From contig NZ_VFML01000001.1 of assembly GCF_006715045.1 (NCBI RefSeq), forward strand, positions 1,766,501 to 1,830,500: DNA of 64,000 nt. The letters run 5' to 3'. Shown in pieces: positions 17,513-26,481 of the stretch. The notes under the pieces are model-generated. The model saw nothing but the letters and a program-made list of their open reading frames with translations. It made no database searches and was not told the DNA's origin. Position 1 is the stretch's first letter; the number at the start of each line of letters is the position of its first letter. The stretch comes from Amycolatopsis cihanbeyliensis (GTDB lineage Bacteria; Actinomycetota; Actinomycetes; Mycobacteriales; Pseudonocardiaceae). Made by a program: the position numbers and the translations under genes.

Positions 17513-18646
17513 GTGATTCCGGTGATGCGACCGGTGCTGGGCGAGGAGGAGGCGCAGGCCGTCGCCGACGTGGTGCGTTCCGGCTGGGTGGCGCAGGGGC
17601 CCCGGGTGTCGTCCTTCGAGACGGAGTTCGCGGCGCGGGTCGGCGCCCGGCACGGGGTGGCCGTCTCCTCCTGCACCACCGCGCTGCACCTGGCGCTGCA
17701 CGCGCTGGGTGTCGGCCCGGCCGACGAGGTCGTGGTGCCCTCGTTCAGCTTCATCGCGACCGCGAACGCGGTGCGCTACTGCGGTGCGACCCCGGTGTTC
17801 GCCGATGTGGACGAGGAGACCGGCAACCTGACCCCGGAGTCCGTCGCCGCCGTGCTGACCGGCCGCACCCGTGCGGTGCTGGTCGTGCACCAGGGCGGCC
17901 TGCCAGCCGACGTGGACGCGCTGCGGGCCGCCTGCGGGGATGTCCCGGTGGTGGAGGACGCGGCCTGCGCGGTGGGGTCGGTCTACCGGGACCGTCCGGT
18001 CGGGCAGGGTGCGCCGATGGCGGCCTGGTCCTTCCACCCGCGCAAGCTGCTGACCACCGGCGAGGGCGGGATGCTCACGACCGATGACGCGGAGCTGGCC
18101 GCGCGGCTGCGCAGGCTGCGCGAGCACGGGATGAGCGTCTCGGCCGCGGACCGGCATGCCGCCGAGGTGGCGATCGTGGAGGAGTATCTCGAACCGGGGT
18201 TCAACTACCGGATGACCGACATCCAGGCCGCGCTCGGCCTGGTGCAGCTCGGCAGGCTGGCGGCCATGGTCGCGCGGCGCAGGGAGCTCGCCGCCCGGTA
18301 CCACGAGTTGCTGGCCGGGCTGCCCGGGGTGCGACCGGTGCGGGATCCGGAGTACGGCAGGACGAACTACCAGAGCTTCTGGGTACGGGTGAGCGAGGAC
18401 GCGCCGGTACGGCAGGGCGAGTTGCTGGCCCTGCTGGCCGCCGAGGGGGTGTCCGCGCGGCGCGGGATCATGGCCGCGCACCTCGAGCCCGCCTACGCCG
18501 GGCATCCGCACGTTCCGCTGCCGGTGACCGAGCGACTGGCCCGCGGCTCGGTGATCCTTCCGCTGCACCACGAGCTGTCCGAGCAGGAGCAACGGCACGT
18601 CGCGGACGTGCTGGCCCGCGCCGTCGACCCGGCACTCACCCGATGA
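17513..18646 (+). CDS. DegT/DnrJ/EryC1 sugar aminotransferase, PglE-like
   Basis: PLP-dependent aminotransferase of 377 residues acting on a keto-sugar nucleotide. The PLP lysine is Lys178 in SFHPRKLLTTGEGG; VVEDAACAVGS supplies the pyridine-nitrogen Asp, and the C-terminal half has GFNYRMTDIQAALG. The GTG at 17513 has AAAGGGG seven bases upstream; an ATG 13 codons earlier is less likely. It overlaps a NeuD/PglD-type acetyltransferase by 4 bp, so the pair probably makes an N-acylated 4-amino sugar. A matching 4,6-dehydratase is not in the window. Confidence 0.85.
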   Translation: MIPVMRPVLGEEEAQAVADVVRSGWVAQGPRVSSFETEFAARVGARHGVAVSSCTTALHLALHALGVGPADEVVVPSFSFIATANAVRYCGATPVFADVDEETGNLTPESVAAVLTGRTRAVLVVHQGGLPADVDALRAACGDVPVVEDAACAVGSVYRDRPVGQGAPMAAWSFHPRKLLTTGEGGMLTTDDAELAARLRRLREHGMSVSAADRHAAEVAIVEEYLEPGFNYRMTDIQAALGLVQLGRLAAMVARRRELAARYHELLAGLPGVRPVRDPEYGRTNYQSFWVRVSEDAPVRQGELLALLAAEGVSARRGIMAAHLEPAYAGHPHVPLPVTERLARGSVILPLHHELSEQEQRHVADVLARAVDPALTR

Positions 18647-19302
18647 CCCCGCGACCGCTGCTGCTGGTGGGCGCCGGCGGACTGGCCAGGGAGGCGCTGG
18701 CGGCGGTACGGGCGCTGCCCGAGCAATGGCTGGCGCTGGGCGCGCTGGACGACGATCCGGCGCGGCACGGGACCGAGCTGGACGGGCTGCCGGTGCTCGG
18801 CGGCACCGAGCTCGTGCACGACCACCCGGAGGCCGCCGTACTCGCCTGCGTCGCGGGCGTGCGGCGACCGCGCGGCAGGGCCGAGCTGGTACGGCGGCTG
18901 GACCTGCCGCCGCAGCGGTGGGCGACAGTGGTGCATCCCGGCTGCTCCCTCGCGCCGGGGGTCGAGATCGGCGTCGGGACGCTGCTGCTGGCCGGCACGG
19001 TGGTCACCGCGCCGCAGCGGATCGGCGCGCACGTGGTCGCCATGCCACATGTCCTGCTCACCCACGACGACGAGGTCGGCGACTTCGTCACCCTGGCAGG
19101 GCGCGCAACCCTCGCCGGTGGTGTCCGATTAGGACAGTCTGGGTACGTGGGTCAGTGCGCCGTGCTCAAGGAGTACATCAGCGTCGGCGAGGCCGCCGTG
19201 ATCGGCATGGGATCGGTGGTGCTGACCGACGTCCCACCGGGCCAGACCTGGGCGGGCAACCCCGCTCGGCCCCTGCCCACCAACAACGGACAAGTGCGAT
19301 GA
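18643..19302 (+). CDS. NeuD/PglD family sialic-acid/bacillosamine-type O- or N-acetyltransferase
   Basis: A 219-residue left-handed beta-helix transferase. The N-terminal Rossmann-like domain begins LLLVGAGGLAREALAAV; the hexapeptide-repeat domain from about residue 95 (PGCSLAPGVEIGVGTLLLAG) ends with IGMGSVVLTDVPPG and GNPARPL. PglD-type catalytic His is probably in MPHVLLTHDDEVGD. It is coupled by 4-bp overlaps to the aminotransferase before and the glycosyltransferase after, so it most likely acetylates the amino sugar made by the preceding enzyme, using acetyl-CoA. Confidence 0.82.
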   Translation: MTPRPLLLVGAGGLAREALAAVRALPEQWLALGALDDDPARHGTELDGLPVLGGTELVHDHPEAAVLACVAGVRRPRGRAELVRRLDLPPQRWATVVHPGCSLAPGVEIGVGTLLLAGTVVTAPQRIGAHVVAMPHVLLTHDDEVGDFVTLAGRATLAGGVRLGQSGYVGQCAVLKEYISVGEAAVIGMGSVVLTDVPPGQTWAGNPARPLPTNNGQVR

Positions 19303-20558
19303 GAATCCTGGTGTACCCGCACGCGATGGAGATCGGCGGATCGCAGCTCAACGCGGTACAACTGGCCGGCGCGGTGCGTGACCTCGGGCACCGGGTCACC
19401 GTGCTGTCCGAGCCCGGCCCGCTGGTACGGACCGTGCACGAGCTCGGCCTGCCGCACGTCCCGATCCCCGCCGAGCGCCGGCGCCCGTCCCCCGCCGTCG
19501 CCGGCCGGCTGGCCAGGGTGGTCGCCGCGCGCGACATCGACGTGGTGCACGGGCACGAGTGGCCGCCGGTGCTGGAGGCATTCGCCGGCTCCTGCCTGCA
19601 CCGGCGGGCGGCCGTGGTGGGCAGCGTGATGTCCATGTCGGTGGTGCCGTTCTTCCCGCGCACGGTGCCGCTGCTGGTCGGAACCGAGCAGATCAGGAAG
19701 GCCGCCGTCGCCGCGGGGCACCGGCGGGTCGGGCTGCTCGAACCACCGGTGGACACCGACACCGATCATCCGGGCGTGGACGGCACCGCCTTCCGCGCCG
19801 AACACGGCCTCGCCCCCCGGGTTCCGCTGGTGGCGATGGTGTGCCGGCTGGTGCCCGAGCTCAAGCTGGAAGGGCTGCTCGCCGCCTGCGACGCGGTCGG
19901 CGAGCTCGCCAGGAACGGCCGCGGGGTACAGCTCGTCATCGTCGGCGAAGGGCGGAGCAGGGACGAGGTGGCGGCCAGCGCGGAACGCGCCAACGCCGCG
20001 GCCGGGGCCCGCGTGGTCACGCTGACCGGCGAGATCGCCGACCCCCGTCCCGCGTACGCGGCCGCGGACATCCTCGTCGGGCAGGGTGGCTCCGCGCTAC
20101 GCGGCATGTCCTTCGGCAAGCCGCTGGTGGTCATCGGCGAGCAGGGGTACAGCGAGTTGCTCACCCCGGACTCCGCGGACGCCTTCCTGCGGGCCGGCTG
20201 GTACGGGCAGGGCCCCGGCTCCCGGGGCAGCGGGGTGCCCGCGCTGCGGGACGCGCTGGACGAGTTGCTCACCGAGCCGGGCAGGCGCACCGAGCTCGGC
20301 CGCTACGCGCGCGAGCTCGTGTTGCGGCGGTTCAGCCTGCGCCGCGCCGCCACGCTGCTGGAGAGCGAGTACCGGGCCGCGCTGACCGATCCGGTCCCCC
20401 GCCCGCGGCGGGCGGGAGACGCGGCGCACTCGGCGGCCGCCCTGCTTCGCTACAAGATCACCCGCAAGTACCAGGGGTTGCGCGGCACGGTCCGGACCGA
20501 CGACGCGAACGCCACACCGGTGCTGGCCACCCCGCCGGCCCAGAAGGAGGCAGGATGA
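19299..20558 (+). CDS. Glycosyltransferase family 4-like
   Basis: A 419-residue GT-B enzyme. The N-terminus MRILVYPHAMEIGGSQLNAV is the glycine-rich acceptor-domain loop. The donor half begins VPLVAMVCRLVPELKLEGL, followed by LVIVGEGRSRDEV, ADILVGQGGSALRGMSFGKP and VIGEQGYSELL, in which the usual E(x7)E pattern is altered to a GGSALR loop, as in some GT4 subfamilies. A disordered Pro and Ala-rich tail ends the protein. It overlaps its neighbours on both sides by 4 bp. Likely a repeat-unit transferase; sugar specificity unknown. Confidence 0.8.
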   Translation: MRILVYPHAMEIGGSQLNAVQLAGAVRDLGHRVTVLSEPGPLVRTVHELGLPHVPIPAERRRPSPAVAGRLARVVAARDIDVVHGHEWPPVLEAFAGSCLHRRAAVVGSVMSMSVVPFFPRTVPLLVGTEQIRKAAVAAGHRRVGLLEPPVDTDTDHPGVDGTAFRAEHGLAPRVPLVAMVCRLVPELKLEGLLAACDAVGELARNGRGVQLVIVGEGRSRDEVAASAERANAAAGARVVTLTGEIADPRPAYAAADILVGQGGSALRGMSFGKPLVVIGEQGYSELLTPDSADAFLRAGWYGQGPGSRGSGVPALRDALDELLTEPGRRTELGRYARELVLRRFSLRRAATLLESEYRAALTDPVPRPRRAGDAAHSAAALLRYKITRKYQGLRGTVRTDDANATPVLATPPAQKEAG

Positions 20559-21679
20559 CCGGCATACCACTTGTCGACCTCGGCGCGCAGCACGAGCAGG
20601 TCGCCGAGGAGGTCGACGCGGGCTGGGCGGACGTGCTCAAGTCGACCGCGTTCATCGGCGGTCCGCAGGTGGCCACGTTCGAGGCGGAGTTCGCCGAGTA
20701 CTCCGGGGTACGGCACTGCGTCGGTGTCGGTAGCGGCACCGACGCGCTCGAACTGGCGCTGCGTGCCCTCGGCCTGGAACACGGCAGCGACCGCGACGAA
20801 TGCGTGCTGCCGGCGAACACCTTCGTCGCGACCGCCGAGGCCGTGGTCCGCGCGGGAGGGCGTCCGGTGCTCGTCGACTGCGAAGCGGACACCGGGCTGA
20901 TCGATGTGCACGCACTCGCCGGGGCACTCGGCCCGCGCACCCGCGCGGTCATCCCGGTCCACCTGTACGGCCAGACCGCGCCGGTGGAACTGATCCGGCC
21001 GCTGGCCCGGGCGGCGGGCGCCGCCGTCGTGGAGGACGCCGCGCAGGCGCAGGGGGCACGCCGGCACGGGGTGTGCGCCGGCGGGCTCGGCGACGTGGCG
21101 GCGACCAGCTTCTACCCCGGCAAGAACCTCGGCGCCTACGGCGACGGCGGTGCGGTGCTCACCGGCGATCCCGAGCTGGCGCGCCGGGTCCGGCTGCTGC
21201 GCGAGCACGGCTCGCCGCGCAAGTACGAGCACACCGAGCTCGGTTTCAACAGCAGGCTGGACACCCTGCAGGCGGTGGTGCTCTCGGCGAAGTTGCGCAG
21301 GCTGTCCCACTGGAACGCCGCGCGCCGGACCGCGGCGGCCCGCTACGCGCGGCTGCTGAGCCGGCTGCCCGCGGTGCGCGGGCCGGTGGTGCTGGAAGGC
21401 AACGAACCGGTGTGGCATCTGTACGTGGTCCGCGTGCCCGCTCGCGACCGGGTGCTGGAGCTGCTGCGTGCCGAGGGCATCGGTGCGGGCGTCCACTACC
21501 CCACGCCGCTGCACCTGACCGGGGCGTTCGGCGGGCTCGGCCACGGCGAGGGGGACTTCCCGGTCGCCGAGCGCCTGGCCGGCAAGTTGCTCTCCCTTCC
21601 GTTGTTCCCGGAAATCACCGGGACACAGCAGGAACGGGTGGTCGAGGTACTGGGCGAAGCGCTGGAGGAGACATCGTGA
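20555..21679 (+). CDS. DegT/DnrJ/EryC1 sugar aminotransferase, WbpE-like
   Basis: A second PLP aminotransferase, 374 residues, only distantly like the one at 17513. The PLP lysine is Lys190 in SFYPGKNLGAYGDGGA; the N-terminal IPLVDLGAQHEQV, the PANTFVATAEAVVRAGG and HLYGQ segments are those of WbpE and related 3-aminotransferases. It is followed by a 4-bp overlap with a WbpD-like acetyltransferase. With the WbpB-like dehydrogenase at 10052 this gives the 3-oxo, 3-amino, 3-acetamido route to a 2,3-diacetamido-2,3-dideoxy uronic acid. AAGGAGG is the ribosome site. Confidence 0.85.
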   Translation: MTGIPLVDLGAQHEQVAEEVDAGWADVLKSTAFIGGPQVATFEAEFAEYSGVRHCVGVGSGTDALELALRALGLEHGSDRDECVLPANTFVATAEAVVRAGGRPVLVDCEADTGLIDVHALAGALGPRTRAVIPVHLYGQTAPVELIRPLARAAGAAVVEDAAQAQGARRHGVCAGGLGDVAATSFYPGKNLGAYGDGGAVLTGDPELARRVRLLREHGSPRKYEHTELGFNSRLDTLQAVVLSAKLRRLSHWNAARRTAAARYARLLSRLPAVRGPVVLEGNEPVWHLYVVRVPARDRVLELLRAEGIGAGVHYPTPLHLTGAFGGLGHGEGDFPVAERLAGKLLSLPLFPEITGTQQERVVEVLGEALEETS

Positions 21680-22254
21680 CCAGGGTGGCGACCGGAGTGC
21701 GGGTGCACCCGCACGGGTTGTGCGAGAGCGCGGAGGTCGGCGCGGGCACCCGGGTGTGGGCGTTCGCGCACGTCCTGCCCGGCGCGCGGATCGGGCAGGA
21801 CTGCAACATCTGCGACGGTGCCTTCGTCGAGAACGACGCGGTACTCGGCGACCGGGTGACCGTGAAGAACGGCACCCTGGTGTTCGCCGGGGTGACCTGC
21901 GAGGACGAGGTGTTCCTCGGGCCGAACGTGCTGTTCACCAACGACCTGCGTCCGCGCGCGCACGTCCGTAAGGGGCCGGACGAGCTCGTGTCCACTGTGG
22001 TCCGCCGGGGAGCCTCGCTCGGCGCCGGAACCGTTGTCGTATGCGGGATCGAGATCGGCGAGTACGCCTTCGCCGCGGCGGGATCGGTGGTGACCGCACC
22101 GGTTCCCGCGCACGCCTTCGTCGCGGGCAACCCGGCACGGCACAAGGGCTGGGTATGCCGCTGCGGGCTCCGCCTCGACGAGGGGTTGCGCTGCGCCGAA
22201 TGCGGGACCTGCTATGCCCGCACCGAAACCGGCCTGGTGCCCGATAACTCCTGA
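21676..22254 (+). CDS. WbpD-like UDP-sugar N-acetyltransferase with Cys-rich tail
   Basis: A 192-residue hexapeptide acetyltransferase. Repeats begin at VHPHGLCESAEVGAGTRVW and continue through DNICDGAFVEND-like and VTVKNGTLVFAGVTCEDE to the end GNPARHKGW. The family acetylates the 3-amino group of UDP-2-acetamido-3-amino-2,3-dideoxy-glucuronate. After the helix comes a short tail with five cysteines in CxC, CxxC and C spacing, which may bind zinc. GTG start overlapping the aminotransferase stop. It is the last gene of the rightward arm of the glycan locus. Confidence 0.85.
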   Translation: MTRVATGVRVHPHGLCESAEVGAGTRVWAFAHVLPGARIGQDCNICDGAFVENDAVLGDRVTVKNGTLVFAGVTCEDEVFLGPNVLFTNDLRPRAHVRKGPDELVSTVVRRGASLGAGTVVVCGIEIGEYAFAAAGSVVTAPVPAHAFVAGNPARHKGWVCRCGLRLDEGLRCAECGTCYARTETGLVPDNS

Positions 22255-22270
22255 CCGCGACGCGGGAATG

Positions 22271-22351
22271 CCCTGAACGTGGCTTTGCGGACGTCAGGCG
22301 TTGCGAACGGCACTTTTGAGACATCTAACGTCTCGAACGCCACGTTCAGGG
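22271..22351. repeat. 81-bp dispersed repeat with 13-bp perfect inverted ends, copy 1
   Basis: Begins CCCTGAACGTGGC and ends GCCACGTTCAGGG, perfect inverted 13-mers. The whole 81 bp matches, in opposite orientation, the element at 43137-43217 with about seven differences. It sits between two convergent gene ends. Differences between copies are not mainly synonymous in any frame, so it is non-coding. Confidence 0.85.
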
Positions 22352-22378
22352 CTTCTGGGGCTTGGGTGGGATGGCGTG

Positions 22379-23827
22379 CTAGCCGAACTCGCGGAGTTTC
22401 TTGCGCAGCGGCCAGACGAACGGCAGGTACACCAGCGCGCTCAGGCCGAGCCCGGCGACCAGCAGCACCCACGAGGGTTCGAGCAGGAAGCGCAGCACCA
22501 CCAGCACCGCCGCGACGGCGAGCGCGCCGGACGCGGGACGTGCGATCGAGACCGCGAGTACCCGCACCGAGATCCCGGTGCGGGTGACCACCAGGGTGTA
22601 GACCGGCAGCACCAGCAGCAGGGCCACCCCGGCGTGCGCCAGCGCCACCCCTTGGATCCCGCCGAGCAGGGCACCCACCGGCAGGGCCGCGCCGAGGGCG
22701 AGCAGCCAACCACCCTGCAGCCACATGGTCGTGCGCGACTTGCCCAGCGCGACGAGGAAGTCGTAGTAGAGCTCGCCGAAAACCCTGACCGCGGCGAGGA
22801 TCGCGAGGAACTGCAGGGCCGCGGCCGAACCCGCCCACGGCTGCCCGTACACGGTGGTCACCAGTGGTAAGGCGAGCAGCCCGAGCACCACGCAGGCGGG
22901 CAGGGTCGGCACGGCGAGCAACATCGCCATCCTGCCCAGGGTGGCCTGCCGCTGCGCGGGATCCTCCTGCACTCGCGCGAAGGCCGCAAGGGACACCCTG
23001 CGCACCACCAGGGAGAACACGTTGACCGGCCAGCTCGCCAGGTTGAAGGCCTGCAGGTACAGGCCGAGCGCCGCGGCCCCGAGTACCCGCCCGGTCACCA
23101 CGTAGTCGATGTTCAGCATGCCGAACACCAGCAGGCTCGCCCCGGCCAGCGGCAGGCCGAAGCGCAGTAACTGGAGTGCGTAGCGGCGGTCGAAGCCGGG
23201 TCGTGGCCACACCCCGGCCAGGCGGAACAGCACCAGCGCGGAAAGGACGTTGCCGACAAGCTGGCCCCAGGCAAGGCTCCACGGACCGTGGCCGGCCGCC
23301 GCGAGGCCGACCGTGACCCCGGTGGTGATCACCAGGTTGGCGAGGTCGACCAGTAGCCGCACGCCCTGGCGGAATTGCCGGTTCACCAGTTGTTCCGGGG
23401 TCGCGGTGAGGCCGTCGATCAGCACCAGCACGCACAGCAGCCGGATCACCCCGGTGGCCTCCGGTGCCTCCAGCGCGCTGGCGAACAGCGGCGCACCGAA
23501 GAAGCAGGCGAGGTACATCAACCCGCTGGAGACCAGCGAGATCGTGGTGACCGTCGGTGCGATCCGCATCGGGTCCCCGGGCCAACGCACCAGCGCCAGG
23601 CTGACCCCGAGCTCGTTCAGCGCCAGCACCGCGGTCAGCGCCACCAGCGCGACCGCGTAGACGCCGAAATCCTCCGGGGTCAGCAGCCGGGCCAGTACGA
23701 CCCCGGTGAGGAAGGTGCCGAGCTTGCCGATCACCGTGTTCAGCGCGCTCAGGCTCAGCGCCTTGCGGATCGGCGCCCGCCCGGACGGTGCCTGCTCGGC
23801 GGGGTCCGCTTCGGTCCCGGCGGTCAC
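22379..23827 (-). CDS. Wzx-type polysaccharide flippase (MATE/MOP superfamily)
   Basis: About 482 residues with some twelve to fourteen membrane helices. The N-terminal cytoplasmic lead is followed by ALNTVIGKLGTFLTGVVLAR and LLTPEDFGVYAVA, the hallmark opening of Wzx/RfbX exporters that move undecaprenyl-linked repeat units to the outer leaflet. The GTG at 23827 overlaps the preceding gene's stop (GTGA). It is the last gene of the leftward arm. Together with the Wzy-like and Wzz-like genes upstream this makes a complete Wzx/Wzy-type assembly set. Confidence 0.85.
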   Translation of the reverse strand: MTAGTEADPAEQAPSGRAPIRKALSLSALNTVIGKLGTFLTGVVLARLLTPEDFGVYAVALVALTAVLALNELGVSLALVRWPGDPMRIAPTVTTISLVSSGLMYLACFFGAPLFASALEAPEATGVIRLLCVLVLIDGLTATPEQLVNRQFRQGVRLLVDLANLVITTGVTVGLAAAGHGPWSLAWGQLVGNVLSALVLFRLAGVWPRPGFDRRYALQLLRFGLPLAGASLLVFGMLNIDYVVTGRVLGAAALGLYLQAFNLASWPVNVFSLVVRRVSLAAFARVQEDPAQRQATLGRMAMLLAVPTLPACVVLGLLALPLVTTVYGQPWAGSAAALQFLAILAAVRVFGELYYDFLVALGKSRTTMWLQGGWLLALGAALPVGALLGGIQGVALAHAGVALLLVLPVYTLVVTRTGISVRVLAVSIARPASGALAVAAVLVVLRFLLEPSWVLLVAGLGLSALVYLPFVWPLRKKLREFG

Positions 23828-25107
23828 GACCTCGCCCTTCCACGCAGCAGACTGGTCACCGCGGAGGCGGCGAGCAGGATGGTCAACCCGTCCAGCGGAA
23901 CCCGGAACCGTAGCCGGGTGAAGAACACCGCGAGCAGCAGCACGTTCAGCAGAATGAGCACCGCGGCCAGCTTCTCCCCCGCCGCCAGCGGGCGGCGGCG
24001 GGCATCGAGCACCCGCCACACCGCCAGCGCCAGCACCGGGTAGTAGGTGGCGGCCAGCACCAGGTCCGCCGCGCTCCCGCCCTGGCCCGAGGTGGCCACC
24101 TCACTGCTGAAGGCGAAGTTGTTCGCCACCTTTCCCAGGTACAGCACGGCCGCGTCCCCTGGATGCTCGGTGATCCAGTCGATCGCGCTGTCCTTGAAGT
24201 AGTCGTTGATGCCGACCTCGTCCAGCCCGAGTTCCTCGGCCCGCCTCGCGTGGTCGGAAATGTCCACATCGGTCCCGCTGCCCGGGGTCGCGTGCTCGCT
24301 GTTGCCCAGCAGCAGGTTGATCCCGTCGTTGGTGGAGACCGGGACGAAGGCGTTCAGCGCCAGCGCGTTGCGCACGCACCATGCCGCGGGCAGCACCGCG
24401 ACCACCGCCAGCATGCCCGCTGCCACCCGCATCGCGGGGAACCGCAGCGCCGTCCGGCGATGCCGCAGGGCGAGCCAGCACACGATGATCAGTACCGAGG
24501 GGGCGAAGTTGGGCACGGTGATCGACAGCAGCCCGCCGGCGAACCCGGCGAGGAGCAGGTAGCAGATCCGGCAGGCGCCGGTCCTTTCCAGGGCACGCGG
24601 CCCGAACTCCAGCATCGCCAGCAGCAGCAGCAACGCGGGAACCTGCGGGTACAGCGTGGTCGCGGTGTAGACCAGCAGCGGGTAACCCGCGGTGCAGGCG
24701 GCGGCCAGCGCGCCGGTGGCCGGCCTGCTCACCCTGGTGCCCAACCGGTAGGCCAACCACACGCAGCCGGCCAACGCCAGCACCCCGACGAACCGCATGG
24801 CCAGCACGCTGCCGCCGGTGACCCAGTGCACCGGCACCAGCAGGAACGGGTAGCCCGGCGGGCGGTAGGCGGTGGGCTGTACCCCGTCCGCGCTGTACCC
24901 GAGCCCGGCCACGACGGACTCCGCGAGCCGGACGTACACCTCCTCGTCGAGGTAACGCAGCGCCTCGCCGAGGTGGACGGCATAGCCACCGGCCACCAGT
25001 AGGCTCACCAGTACGGCGGCCAGCGCGATCCGGTGCGCGTAGGCGTCCAGCAGGCGCAGCAGCCGGGCCGCCCTGCCCGGTGCCGGTAAGGTGATCTCGC
25101 CGCTCAC
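23824..25107 (-). CDS. GT-C membrane glycosyltransferase (ArnT/PMT-like, GT39/GT83-type)
   Basis: A 427-residue polytopic protein. After the first helix comes EALRYLDEEVYVRLAESVV, with the Asp-Glu-Glu motif of the first periplasmic loop of GT-C enzymes, then YRPPGYPFLLVPV. About ten hydrophobic helices follow, with a second soluble loop (SEHATPGSGTDVDISDHARR) where ArnT-like proteins bind the acceptor. It probably adds a polyprenyl-phosphate-linked sugar to the exported glycan. Coupled by GTGA overlaps both to the polymerase upstream and the flippase downstream. Confidence 0.72.
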   Translation of the reverse strand: MSGEITLPAPGRAARLLRLLDAYAHRIALAAVLVSLLVAGGYAVHLGEALRYLDEEVYVRLAESVVAGLGYSADGVQPTAYRPPGYPFLLVPVHWVTGGSVLAMRFVGVLALAGCVWLAYRLGTRVSRPATGALAAACTAGYPLLVYTATTLYPQVPALLLLLAMLEFGPRALERTGACRICYLLLAGFAGGLLSITVPNFAPSVLIIVCWLALRHRRTALRFPAMRVAAGMLAVVAVLPAAWCVRNALALNAFVPVSTNDGINLLLGNSEHATPGSGTDVDISDHARRAEELGLDEVGINDYFKDSAIDWITEHPGDAAVLYLGKVANNFAFSSEVATSGQGGSAADLVLAATYYPVLALAVWRVLDARRRPLAAGEKLAAVLILLNVLLLAVFFTRLRFRVPLDGLTILLAASAVTSLLRGRARS

Positions 25108-26471
25108 TCCGGTCCGCCCCTTCCCGGCATCAGCCTGCTGAGCGCGACCCGGACCGTCGGCGGGTCGACGCCGGCGGCCACGTGTTCCTGCCGTACCGCC
25201 CGCAGCAACGCGCCCGCCGCGCCGCACAGCAGGAAGGCCAGCGTGGTGGCCATCGGGAAGGCGAGCAGGTCGAAGGTCGCCGCGCCCAGCGCGAGCACCG
25301 ACAGCGAGGCGACCAGGGTCAGCGCCAGGTCGCGCACATGGGGGTTGCGGCTCGTCCCGCGGGCCCGCAACGCGGCGTAGGCACCGACCACGAAGACCCC
25401 CAGCAACGCGAACAACCCGACGAAGCCGTTCTGTACCAGTGTCCCGAGGTACTGGTTGTCCAGTGGCCCGTACTTGCTCGGCAGGTAGGTACCCAGGCCC
25501 CGGCCCAGCAGCGGATGTTCCGCGATCTGCACGGCCGCCACCGCGTAGTCGTCGGTGCGGGCGGTGATGCTGCTGTCGTTGCCGATCTCGGCGAACAGCC
25601 CGTACAGGGTGCCCATCAGCCCCGGCACCAGGAAGCGCATCAGCACGACGAAGGCGGTACCCACGACGAGCGCCTGAATCCGCCGCTTCCGCGGCCAGCC
25701 GATCAGCAACACGATCGCCGCGAGCGCAAGGCCGAGCATGGCCGAGCGGGACAGGGACATCATCGCGCCGCAGGAGGTGAGGGCGAGGCAGACCCACCAG
25801 CGCCACGCGGAGGTGTGCCGGGCCTGCGCGGTGAACGCGTAGTGCGCGGCCAGCGGCATCCCGACCGCGCACACCACCCCGAACTCGATCGGGTGACCGG
25901 TGGTGCCGGCGGGGCGGCGCAGGTCGGCGCGCTCGAGCACGAAGTCGTCCGGGGTCACCGCCTGCAACCCCGGCAGGTTCAGGTACTGGGTCAGGTCGAT
26001 CCCGGCGAGGAACTGCAGGATCCCGATCGCCGCCACCACGGTGATCAACCCGAGGATCGCCTTCAGCACCAGTTCCAGCCGGGCCAGCCCGCGGATCCCG
26101 TCGCAGGCGGCCAAGCCGGCCATCGACGCGCCCATCATCAGCACGATCGTGCGGTCGGCGCTGTCCAGCTCGTCGGCCGGAAGGTAGTGCATGGTGGCGT
26201 AGCCGTAGGTGGCGAGCTGGCTCACGATGAACAGGAACAGCGCGGTACGGGCGGCGTTGCGCCCCTTCGCGGTGTTCAGCGTGGTGACCAGGTGGCCGCA
26301 GAACCACAACAACCCGAGGCCGAGCCCGCACACGGTGGCCGGCGTGATCGACATCGGGATGCCGGACAGGACGAGCCGGGCCGGGACCAGCAGGGCCACC
26401 GCGGCGTAGAGGCAGACCAGGGTGGCGCCGTCCGCGCGCTGTGCCGCGCTCCGGGGATCCCGGACAGCCAT
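25104..26471 (-). CDS. O-antigen polymerase/ligase-like membrane protein (Wzy/WaaL type)
   Basis: A 455-residue protein with about twelve helices and one large extracytoplasmic loop (roughly residues 150-210) rich in charged residues: TPDDFVLERADLRRPAGT, then TGHPIEFGVVCAVGMPLA, the conserved (R)xxGxxxxP(N)-like region of the family. A second conserved loop EHPLLGRGLGTYLPSKYGP contains the HxxxxGxG motif typical of Wzy_C domains. Polymerase is favoured over ligase because a flippase and chain-length protein flank it, but the fold does not separate the two activities. Confidence 0.78.
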   Translation of the reverse strand: MAVRDPRSAAQRADGATLVCLYAAVALLVPARLVLSGIPMSITPATVCGLGLGLLWFCGHLVTTLNTAKGRNAARTALFLFIVSQLATYGYATMHYLPADELDSADRTIVLMMGASMAGLAACDGIRGLARLELVLKAILGLITVVAAIGILQFLAGIDLTQYLNLPGLQAVTPDDFVLERADLRRPAGTTGHPIEFGVVCAVGMPLAAHYAFTAQARHTSAWRWWVCLALTSCGAMMSLSRSAMLGLALAAIVLLIGWPRKRRIQALVVGTAFVVLMRFLVPGLMGTLYGLFAEIGNDSSITARTDDYAVAAVQIAEHPLLGRGLGTYLPSKYGPLDNQYLGTLVQNGFVGLFALLGVFVVGAYAALRARGTSRNPHVRDLALTLVASLSVLALGAATFDLLAFPMATTLAFLLCGAAGALLRAVRQEHVAAGVDPPTVRVALSRLMPGRGGPE

Positions 26472-26481
26472 CGTGACCGCC

